This document shows positions 47,301 to 59,300 of a stretch of DNA of 64,000 nt, piece after piece (within the stretch, counting starts at the first letter, position 1; every line of letters starts with the position of its first letter). The DNA is taken from positions 163,677,963 through 163,741,962 of the forward strand of contig NC_085136.1 of assembly GCF_035046485.1 (NCBI RefSeq), written 5' to 3'. The translations under genes and the position numbers were made by a program. This DNA is from Aedes albopictus. Its lineage: Eukaryota; Arthropoda; Insecta; Diptera; Culicidae. The notes under the pieces are model-generated. The model had not been told where the DNA came from and did not search any database. It saw only the letters and a program-made list of their open reading frames with translations.

Positions 47301-50300
47301 TATCAACAATGGTGATGGCGGTGCGGCTACCATTGCACAGTAGTCCAGAAATCAACGTTGTGAAGGTTTCCAGAGCACCTATAGCTGACCCAGAGAAGCG
47401 AGTGGCAACCGTGGCAATATCAGCCAACTTCTAGGCAGAATACCCAACAAAGTTTGACCTCAAGTACTCCCTGGTCATCCAGCGAAACTCCCAGGCCGAG
47501 TTCCCAAATTTGTTCTTAGTGGAGGAGCTTATTTGATTCACTATAGTGAGCTACTTATTACACAGGCTTTCGTATTGCCAATCGAGGGCAGTGCAATTTC
47601 TCGCCCTCAGCGAACCAATCATTTGATATGAATTTCTACAATGGCTATCCTTTTATCGCTCATGTTTGTGAATTGGAGCTGCCGTTCCATCCGAAACAAG
47701 GCTGAAGTTTTTTTTCGCATTCTTGTAACCCACGGAATAGACATGGTTGTAATCACAGCATGGCTGCAGCTCAACATTTCATTGTACCACGAAAACTGCA
47801 CCATTGTTAGAGCGGATCCAGACTCGTCGGAAGCTACAGGAGGAGAAGGAGTGACGATTCTGATGAGGAATAGAATTTCTTATTCCATGTTGAGAGTGTT
47901 GAATAAGCTTTTATTATTAGCATAAAAAATCTATGCTGGAAACTTTGACGCGGGTAACCGAAATAGGCGGGATATTTGGACAGGGTAGATCCAACAGCCG
48001 TGAACTTAACAAGTAATCATTATTTCGCCTTTTTGGGCTTATAGGGCTATTACTCGGCTAACATAGAACACGCCAGTTTCATGACTACACTGTAATAGCA
48101 CGCAAGACGAATAATAGAGCCTTGTGGTTATTGGGTTCTGTTAGGAGAGAAGCCGAACCCCCTGTTGCAGAATCCAACTATCGCTACCAGCTCTGCGCTG
48201 GAAGACAAAACCCTCACACATACACAACACATGTAATTTTCTCGAATAAAATCATAACCATAGTTGAACTCGTGTAAATCGGACGCATTTTTATTTCGGT
48301 TCCGAGTTTCCCCAAAAATACAGTCCGCTCGGCTTATCGGAAGGCACATTGGTCCTTCTATGGCCGGATAAAGTGAGAAGTAGTGGAAAAACGTCGACGC
48401 GAGTGTTTTTTCCGCGAAAAATCGTCGAATTCGAGCATTCACCAGAAACGCTGGTCGGGTGCAGCGACACGCCATCGAAAATGCAAATGGCCGTCGCTCG
48501 GGATAAGTGAGAGTGATCGTGTTGCGTCATGTCCACTCCGGCGAAAACAGTCGCCGAACAGAAATCACAACAGAAAGCAAAGCAGGAAGTGTCTAAAATG
48601 GAGGAACAGCTCAAGACTCTCTCTTATCAGAGAGGGGCAGTGAAGGGCAAACTTACGCGTGTGAAAAGTGCTATCGAGCACAGTGATGGTGCACCCAACC
48701 CGAACATTATGAATCTGCATTTTCTTGGGTTGCATCAAAAAACAATCGAACAATCGTACCGGGAATATAACGAGTTCCAAAATTTGATCCACGCCCTGCC
48801 CCTCTCTGAGGAGAGACGAGCCGAACAAGAAGCAAAATACATCGAGTTTGAGACGATGTACACCGATCTGTCGATTCGGCTGAGTATGCTGATGGAAGCG
48901 GCCACGAAGCAAAAAGAAGAACAAGAAGCGGCAACGAAGAAGAATGTCGTCGCCGTCGCAGCGCCGCCGTCGTCGGTCACACTCGGAACAGCCATGCCTT
49001 ACCTTCCCCCACTTCAAGCGCCGCTGCCGACCTTCGATGGGTCGTATGAACGATGGTTTTCGTTCAAATCCATGTTTATGACCATCATGAATCGATACCC
49101 GCATGAAGATCCAGCTATCAAACTTTACCACCTACGCAACTCGCTTGTTGGTCCGGTGGCTGGAATTATCGACCAGGACATTGTGAACAGCAATGATTAT
49201 AATGCTGCCTGGCAGTTCCTGACTGATAGATTCGAAGATAGAAGGATTATCATCGACAAGCACATCGAGTGTTTGTTCAATTTACCGAGGATTACCAAGG
49301 ACAGCTCGGCAAATCTCCGAAAGTTGCTTGACGTGTGCAACAAAAACATTGAAGCCTTGAGGAACCTGAACCTCAGACTGGAAGGTCTCGGCGAACAAAT
49401 GGTCATCAACATCATCTCTTCGCGGATGGATAAGGCAACAAGAGTCGCATGGGAGACGCGGCAGAAGCCGGGCACGTTGCCCAGCTACAAGGATACGATT
49501 GCGTTCCTGCAAGAACAGTGTAAAGTGATTGAGAAGATTGAATCGAACACCAAAGTGGAAAGTGTGAAACCGAAAGCGGTGGTCAAGGCCCACACGCTAG
49601 TGAACACAAGTGAACTGAAACCCGATACGAAAAGTGAACTAAAGTGTGCTGTATGCAAAAATGCTCATGAACTATGGAAATGCGAGAGCTTTAAGAAAAT
49701 GAACGTGAGTGAGAAATATAACACGCTGAAGAAATCGGGATGCTGCTTCAACTGCTTGCAGAGAGGTCACCGCACGAACGGTTGCACTTCAACGCACAGC
49801 TGTCGTGAATGCGGCAAGCGCCACCACTCATCGCTTCACACCAACGAAGTTCCCAGCTCCAGGACATCAGATTCGGTTGTCACAGCCGCACCGAATACCG
49901 CCCATGAAGATACACGATCCCCTCGCAAGGATTCCGATGTCGGTACCGAAGTTGACACACCCAAAGTCGGCACTGGTACGACCCTCAGCGTTAATGTCGG
50001 ATGCCAAACGAAGCAAAAACTGCTGTCTACTGCGGTGGTGCGGGTCCGTGGTTCCAATTCGGTTGTGTACCCCTGCCGGGTCCTGCTGGATTCCGCATCG
50101 ACAGAGCATTTTGTCACCGAGCGATTCGCTAACTTGGTCGCTCAGAAGAAGGAACCTGTTGACTACACTGTCAGTGGTCTCAACGGGACGAACACAAGAA
50201 TCCGTCGTTTGGCACGCCTGACAATCGAATCCCGCACCGGAGATTTTCATGCTGATTTGGAATTCCTCGTCGCACCGAGGATTACTGGTGACATTCCAGA

Positions 50301-53300
50301 AAGGTCTTTCAGCGTAGCAGCATGGCCCATTCCGGTCGACGTCAAATTGGCAGACCCGGAATTCAACCGACGAGGACGCATCGACATGCTCGTTGGTGCA
50401 GAAATCTTCTGGGACGTTGTGAAGAGTAACCAGCTGAAGCTTGGATCGAACCTGCCATTACTCACCGACACCGAGTTCGGTTGGGTCGCCGTCGGAATAG
50501 TTCCGTCTGACGCACCTGTGATCGCTCGATCTTTCTGCCAAACGGCCGACGAAGACTTGAGCGAAATTCTACGAAGCTTCTACCAACTTGGGCACGGTAA
50601 AGGCTGGGTATGCTGCGCAACTCAGATCCCATTGTGATCCACTAGCCTCTGCCCAGCAACTCCTATCCCTACCTCCACGCGGTACCGGCCGGAAACTATG
50701 AGCAACCTTAGGGAAGATCGGGTAACCAACCCCGGTGGGACCTTTGGTCGTAGGCTGACAGGGAAGGGGGGGTTTGCTTCGGCAAACCTGAGCGTCTGTT
50801 CTCCAGGAGGAGCGGCTCACAACAGCGTCTGATCCCCATGTTAGGGGCGGCTGATCTACGTCCGAGTGCCAGGGAAGGACTCTAAGCTCAACTGTGCACT
50901 ATGGTCCTCCGGAAAGTAGGGGGTTGGTGTCAGGCCCTACGAGCCAGCCGTAAAAACCCATTGTAACGGAAAATCAGCAACAGAATAATACGAACCGAGA
51001 CCAACGGCAACGACCCCAGCGAACAAAAAGGACTTGTGATTGGAAACTCGGTACGTGGAACTGCCGATCTCTCAACTTCATTGGGAGCACCCGCATACTC
51101 GCCGATCTACTGAAGGACCGCGGGTTCGGCATCGTAGCGCTGCAGGAGGTGTGTTGGACAGGATCCATGGTGCGAACGTTTAGAGGTAATCATACCATCT
51201 ACCAGAGCTGCGGCAACACACGCGAGTTGGGAACAGCTTTCATCGTGATGGGTGATATGCAGAGGCGCGTGATCGGTTGGTGGCCGATCGACGAAAGAAT
51301 GTGCAGGTTGAGGATCAAGGGCCGATTCTTCAACTTCAGCATAATAAACGTGCACAGCCCACACTCCGGAAGTACTGATGATGACAAGGACGCATTTTAC
51401 GCGCAGCTCGAACGCGAGTACGACCGCTGCCCAAGCCACGACGTCAAGATCATCATAGGAGATTTGAACGCTCAGGTAGGCCAGGAGGAGGAATTCAGAC
51501 CGACGATTGGTAAGTTTAGCGCCCACCAGCAAACGAACGAAAACGGCCTACGACTCATTGATTTCGCCGCCTCCAAAAATATGGCCATACGTAGCACCTT
51601 TTTCCAACACAGCCTCCCTTATCGTTACACCTGGAGATCACCACAGCAGACGGAATCTCAAATCGACCACGTTCTGATTGACGGACGGCACTTCTCCGAC
51701 ATTATCGACGTCAGGACCTATCGTGGCGCCAACATCGACTCCGACCACTATCTGGTGATGGTCAAACTGCGCCCAAAACTCTCCGTCATCAACAATGTAC
51801 GGTACCGGCGACCGCCACGGTACAACCTAGAGCGACTGAAGCAACCGGATGTCGCCTCAGCATACGCGCAGAATCTCGAGGCCGCGTTGCCAGACGAGGG
51901 CGAGCTCGATGAGGCCCCTCTAGAGGACTGCTGGAGTACAGTGAAAGCAGCCATCAACGACGCAGCCGAGAGCACCATCGGGTACGTGGAACGGAATCGA
52001 CGGAACGAATGGTTCGACGAAGAGTGCAGAACGGTTTTGGAGGAGAAGAATGCAGCGAGGGCGGTAATGCTGCAGCAAGGGACTCGACAGAACGTGGAAC
52101 GTTATAAGCAGAAGCGGAAACAGCAGACCCGCCTCTTTCGGGAGAAAAAGCGCCGCCTGGAAGAAGCGGAGTGTGAAGAAATGGAACTGCTGTGCCGTTC
52201 CCAAGAAACACGGAAGTTCCTTCAGAAGCTCAACGCATCCCGCAACGGCTTCGTGCCGCGAGCCGAAATATGCAGGGATAAAGACGGAGGCCTCTTGACG
52301 GACGGACGTGAGGTGATCGAAAGGTGGAAGCAGCACTTCGATCAGCACCTGAACGGCGTGGAGAACGTAGGCACGGGAGCCCACGGCAACGGAAGGAACG
52401 ACGACGCCAGTGCAGCGGAGGACGGAAATGAACCAACTCCCACGCTGAGGGAAGTTAAGGATGCCATTCACCAGCTCAAAACCAACAAAGCAGCTGGTAA
52501 GGATGGTATTGCAGCTGAACTCATCAAGATGGGCCCAGAAAAGTTGGCCACCTGTCTGCATCGGCTGATAGTCAGGATCTGGGAAACCGAACAGCTACCG
52601 GAGGAGTGGAAGGAAGGGGTAATCTGCCCCATTCACAAGAAAGGCGACCATTTGGAATGTGAGAACTTCAGGGCGATCACTATTTTGAATGCTGCCTACA
52701 AAGTACTATCCCAGATCATCTTCCGTCGTCTGTCACCTAAAACAAATGAGTTCGTGGGAAGTTATCAAGCCGGCTTCATCGACGGCCGGTCGACAACGGA
52801 CCAGATCTTTACCGTACGGCAAATCCTCCAAAAATGCCGTGAATACCAGGTCCCAACGCACCACCTGTTCATCGACTTCAAAGCGGCATACGATAGTATC
52901 GACCGCGCAGAGCTATGGAGAATCATGGACGAAAACGGCTTTCCTGGGAAGCTGACTAGACTGATTAAAGCAACGATGGACGGTGTGCAAAACTGCGTAA
53001 GGGTTTCGGGTGAACTATCCAGTTCATTCGTATCTCGCCGGGGACTGCGACAAGGTGACGGACTCTCATGTCTACTCTTCAACATCGCGCTGGAAGGTGT
53101 GATGCGACGAGCCGGGCTCAACAGCCGGGGAACGATTTTCACAAAATCCGGTCAATTTGTGTGCTTTGCGGACGACATGGACATTATCGCTAGAACATTT
53201 GGAACGGTGGCAGAACTGTACACCCGCCTGAAACGCGAAGCAGCAAAGGTCGGACTGGTGGTGAATGCCTCAAAAACAAAGTACATGCTGGTAGGCGGAA

Positions 53301-56300
53301 CCGAACACGACCGGATCCGTCTGGGTAGTAATGTTACGATAGACGGGGATACTTTCGAGGTGGTGGAGGAATTCGTCTACCTCGGATCCTTACTGACGGC
53401 TGACAACAACGTGAGCCGTGAAATTCGGAGGCGCATCATCAGCGGAAGTCGGGCCTACTACGGGCTCCAGAAGAAACTGCGGTCGAAAAAGATTCACCCA
53501 CGCACCAAATGCACCATGTACAAAACGTTAATAAGACCGGTAATCCTCTACGGGCACGAGACATGGACCATGCTCGAGGAGGACCTACAAGCACTCGGAG
53601 TTTTCGAGCGACGCGTGCTAAGAACGATCTTCGGCGGTGTGCAGGAGAACGGTGTGTGGCGGAGAAGGATGAACCACGAGCTCGCTGCACTCTACGGCGA
53701 ACCCAGCATCCAGAAGGTGGCCAAAGCCGGAAGGATACGGTGGGCAGGGCATGTTGCAAGAATGCCGGACAACAACCCTGCAAAGCTGGTGTTTGCAACG
53801 GATCCGGTTGGCACAAGAAGGCGTGGAGCGCAGAGAGCACGATGGGCGGACCAGGTGGAGCGTGACTTGGCGAGCATTGGGCGTGACCGAGGATGGAGAG
53901 CGGCAGCCACAAACCGAGTATTGTGGCGTACTATTGTTGATTATGTCTTGTCTTAATGATGTGGAACAAATAAATGTATGTTCTACCAACTTGAGGCTTG
54001 CGATGAGATCCAGCATCCGAACCAACTATCCGACGAGCGTTGTGTAGAGCACTTCCGTGAGACCCACCAGCGAGATCAGAACGGAAGGTATTACGTGCGC
54101 CATCCGTTCAACGACAGGAAAAATGAGCTTGGCGATTCCCTTCCTGCGGCGACGAAGAGGTTCTTCTCGCTGGAACGACGACTGGCCAGGGAATCAGCAA
54201 TCAAGGAACAGTACGCTAGCTTCATGCGAGAATATGAAACCCTCGGCCACATGAGCGCAGTAACGGTGAACGAGAATGAGGCGCCGAACTCCGCTTACTA
54301 CATACCACATCACTGTGTAGTGAAGCCTACCAGCACCTCCACTAAATTAAGGGTCGTTTTCGACGGCTCTTCAGCGTCTTCTTCGGGAGTGGCAATCAAC
54401 GACGCCCTGATGTCAGGACCGAACATCCAAAACGACTTGCTCTCTATTCTGTTGAACTACCGAAGCTACAGGTACGTTTTCACGGTGGACGTCGTCAAAA
54501 TGTTTCGACAGGTAGGCGTTCTTCCCCCGGACACTCGATACCAAAGAATAGTATGGCGCTACGAGCGGAACGAGCCACTGGTGGTGTACGAGCTTTCGAC
54601 GGTCACCTACGGGCTGGCATCGTCGGCCTTCCAAGCGACTATGGCACTCCGCCAGGTCTCAGAGGATCATCAGCACGAATACCCTCAAGCGGCTAGAGTA
54701 ATCAAAAAGAGTACCTATATGGACGACGTGATTGGTGGTGCGCATACCATCCAGGAAGCGTGCGCATTACAGCAACAAGTAAGTGGATTGTTGGCGAAGG
54801 GCTGTTTTGGGACGCACAAATGGTGTGCCAATCGGCCGGAAATACTGCAGCACGTTGAAAAGGAACACCGTGGCACGGATTTCAAGGTAGGTGACGCGGA
54901 CTCGATCGTTACCAAAACCCTAGGTGTCGTTTGGAATCCTCTAGACGACTGGTTTTCATTCTCTGTCGTCCCTGGCAACACGGAAGCTACAACGAAAAGA
55001 AAAATTCTCAGTGAGGTTGCGAAGATATATGATTTGCTGGGTTTGGTTGGCCCGGTAATCACTGCGGCGAAATTGATTCTTCGAGAGGTCAGCGTACTAC
55101 AAGTTGACTGGGACGACCCCGTCCCACAGGACATCATCCACAAGTGGCGCAGCTTCCGTGACGAATTAAGTTGCTTGAACAGTCTACGCGTATCCAGATG
55201 GATTTCAACGGAAGGCGTCACATCCATTCAGCTACATGGGTTTTCGGACGCCTCAGACGTGGCTTATGGGGCATGCCTCTATACTCGCGTCATCCAGGAG
55301 AATGGCACAGTTACCATGCATCTAATCTGCAGCAAATCCAGGATTCTTCCAAAGAAAACGGGTAAGTGCAAGCCAATCACTACTCCTCGTGCCGAACTGC
55401 TAGGAGCTGTGCTTCTGTCACGGCTAACTGAAAGGGCGATTGCTGCGATCGATATCGACTTCGAATCTGTAAACCTGTGGACCGATTCTCAGATCGTCTG
55501 CTGCTGGATTAGAAAACCACCGGAGGCCCTGCAATTGTATGTCTCTAACCGAGTGAGCGAGATCCAACGAGTAACGGGTGCGTATACTTGGCGATACGTC
55601 CCGAGCCACGAAAATCCAGCGGATGTGATTTCACGTGGTGAATTTCCTCGGAAGCTGTTGGGCAACGTGATGTGGTGGGGTGGACCACCCATGTTGAAGA
55701 CGAATACGATTGAAGAAGTGCAACTTGAACCGTTGGCGGAAGAAGACGTGCCGGAACTGAAGACTGGTATCTCGCTGGTTGTCACTCCTCCGATGGGGAG
55801 ACTACTGCTGTTTGACAGAGTGAACGATTATGACAAAATTCTCCGTTCGATGGCCCACTTGATTCGATTTGTGCGATACGTTGTTAGCAGAAAAGAGACG
55901 ATTATCAGTGGGCCGCTAACTGTCTCGGAATTGAGGACCGCTCTGTTGGTAACAGTACGGTGTGTGCAGAAGGAATCGTTTCGTCAGGAGCTGCGATTAA
56001 TTGCTGAAGGAAGTCAATCGAAGCACCGTCTCTGCGGTCTGAAACCGTTCATCGATACAGACGATGGTGTGTTACGCGTGGGTGGACGCATCAAACGCGC
56101 TCTGGTGGCCTACGACAGCCGACACCAAATGCTTTTGCCTGCTGGACATCCATTCTCGGTGGCAATCGTAAGGAGTATGCACCAATCCAATTTGCACATT
56201 GGTCAGAAAGGTCTTCTTGCGATAGTGCGTCAACGGTTTTGGCCGTTGAGAGTGAAGTCAACCATACGGAAGGTCATCGCTAGCTGCGTCACGTGTTTTA

Positions 56301-59300
56301 GGGCGAATCCTATGAAGACGTCCCAGCTCATGGGAGATTTACCATCCTACCGAGTCCAACCAGCGCCGACCTTCGCCTACACCGGCGTAGATTTCGCCGG
56401 CCCCTTTTTGATAAAGTCGTTCACTGCAGGTCGCCGGCCACTGGTCACGAAGGCCTATGTTAGTCTATTCGTCTGCATGCTAACTCGCGCGATCCACGTG
56501 GAGTTAGTATCCGACCTAACGACGAATGCGTTTTTGGCTGCTTTGCGGCGGTTCACAAGTCGTCGGGGGCTGCCTTGTAAGATGTTTTCCGACAATGCCA
56601 CGAATTTTGTCGGGGCACAGACCGAGCTTGAAGAGTTGGCGCGATTATTCAAGGATCAACTGCAAGCAAAGAAGATTACGGATTATTGCACAAGTCAAGG
56701 GATCGAATGGTCCTTTATCCCGCCTCGGAGCCCCCACTTCGGAGGTATTTGGGAGGCCGGGGTGAAGCAGGTGAAACACCATCTGACGAGGATTGTCGGT
56801 GGTTACAAACTGTCGTATGAAGAACTCTACACTACGTTGACCCAAGTTGAAGCAGTCCTAAATTCGCGACCTTTGGTACCGTGTTCGGATGACCCAAATG
56901 ACTACACCGCGGTTACTCCAGCACATTTTCTTATTGGTCGGGAGATGAAGGCAATCAGTGAGCCGTCCTACTTGAACCTCAAGCAGAACACGCTTTCGCG
57001 ATGGCAGTTAGTACAGACTATCTTCCAACATTTCTGGCGAAGGTGGACATCTGAATACTTACCGGAGCTCCAAAACCGATCGAAGTGGACGAAGGCAGTT
57101 GACATCACCGAAGGGGCTCTAGTACTGATGATTGACCAAAGCGCGCCACCTTTCCAGTGGCCGCTCGGACGGATTACCGAATTACACCCTGGTAAAGACG
57201 GCGTAACCAGAGTCGTAACCGTGAAGACTTCGAAGGGCGAATACAAACGGGCTATAACGGAGGTATGCCTACTGCCTCTGGATGGCCAGTAAGGTTGAAA
57301 CGTATTTCAACGCCGGGAAGATGTTAGGAGAGAAGCCGAACCCCCTGTTGCAGAATCCAACTATCGCTACCAGCTCTGCTCTGGAAGACAAAACCCTCAC
57401 ACATACACAACACATGTAATTTTCTCGAATAAAATCATAACCATAGTTGAACTCGTGTAAATCGGACGCATTTTTATTTCGGTTCCGAGTTTCCCCAAAA
57501 ATACAGTCCGCTCTGCTTATCGGAAGGCACAGGTTCCTAACAACTGTCTACCATACTGGCTCAAATCACAGAGCAACACTTTGTCAATTTGGACGTGATA
57601 TTCGCCAGATCATCACTAGGTATTAACGCATTTGCTCAAAAGTTCACACGACCTATCCCCAAGGAAAGGAACAGCCGCCTTGCGCTTACCGCATTGGCGG
57701 TAGCCGCAGCCTCCTCACGTTGCTCTGGTAAAGCCAAAGGAGGTGCAGGGCTGTTACAACAGTCGCGGATTTCGCGGTTTTCGCGAAAATCGCGATTTTC
57801 GCGGATTTGTCGCGGATTTATGTGCCACGACGCGGATTTCGCGGATCCTTTAAATTTGGTCGCGATTTTCGCGGAATTGCCTGAATTTAGTCGCGCATTT
57901 CGTGAATTGAAAACTGTATGGATTTGAACAATTTCACAATCGCGTCGCAGTTGCGTTCCAGCAAATATGCCATATTGTTATTTATTTTAAAGCTGTTTTA
58001 AATTTCTCTCAATCTTATTTCCTTCGCAGCTTCTGTCCAACGTTATCTTTTGCAGCTTCTATTTAGTTACAGTTTGTAACCAATTAGATTCTCAGATCTA
58101 AATAAAAAATCACAACTTCTTCAAAAAGTCAAAAAAAAAAATTAAATTGAATGGCAGCAGATAGGTATCACGACTTTTTAACAGATCGCGCAATTTTATT
58201 GAAACGATCTTATGGCTTCACAGGAAAAACAACATGAAGAGATTGGTGGTATCTCTACTCTTTCTGGAGATGGTATTGGGTTTCTTATCAATGTTTAGAC
58301 TACTGTGATAATTTGAGAATCCATCATCATTTACCAGCGATATTGCACACTAATCAAACTTATGTTACGCATCCGACGCCTCTGTCATGAACTCATCCGA
58401 ACTTGTGTACGTTAGCCACTGCGAAATCGTGTGCGAAATTCGATTTTGATGATAATGAATTCGGCTCGAGTCTAAATCCGTGCAAATGTCGCAATATTTT
58501 CCAGAAATCATCAAACTCGGAAAAAAGGATTAAATTTTCTGCTGAGATATTGAGTTTCAGTTGTAGATTTTTTGTTCTGTATCTATAGGCTCATTTATAT
58601 ATGATATAGTGTAATACAGCGGCCGTTCGCTCGTTACAAACTCGCTAGTTGCAACGCTTTTTAGTTGCAAGTCCACTAATTGCAAAATTTGGCAAGTTTT
58701 TGCAATTAAAAAGCAGTAAAGTGTCAATATCGTGCTGTCAGTGTATTTCGATGCACTTTAGTATCAAAGTAATATTGCAATTAGTAAATGTATCCGGCAT
58801 TTTGCCCCATGGCTTTTCATGACATTTCATTTTTCAATTAAATAAGTTATACTGAACAGATCATTTTGCAGTTGAACTCGTGCGATTTTGTTGAATTTCA
58901 TAGATTTTGTAAAAAAAAAAACAGAGACAACCTAAGCTTTATTTTTCTATCTTTATTATTTAGACTTTCAAAAATGGAACTGAACAAAGACATGGTCAGT
59001 CAAATCAGGTCAAAATAGAATGCACTTCTCCATAGGAGCCAATCCAAAAGGCTCGTCACGATAAACCCCAAGAGAACCCAACAACTATTAGGTCTATTAG
59101 GACTATTAGGTCATCCAAAGGGATCTCAATATCTACACCAGTCTAATAACTGGTCACTATTGACCCTACTGATACCATCTACAAAAGATCGGAGCAATTC
59201 AAACCTCAAATTATTGCTTCTTTGACGATGAGAATTAAACATCAGAACACATCCTCTGCTATTCACTTACCCATCGTTCAAAGTTCTAGGCAATCCCATC

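Larger units (their letters stand above)
48139..57531 (+). mobile_element. Full-length BEL/Pao element interrupted by an RTE LINE
   Basis: LTRs of 210 bp at 48139-48348 and 57322-57531 differ at two positions that I see. The 5-bp target duplication is GGTTC (48134-48138, 57532-57536). The primer site TGGTCCTTC follows the 5' LTR and the purine tract GCCGGGAAGA precedes the 3' LTR. The Gag-Pol frame is continuous across the LINE insertion point. The LINE has since separated Gag-protease from RT-RNase H-integrase. Confidence 0.94.

Noticed and set aside
52765..53142. Minus-strand frames opposite the RTE coding region
   Set aside because: They are shadows of the long RT frame, whose catalytic motifs fix the coding strand.
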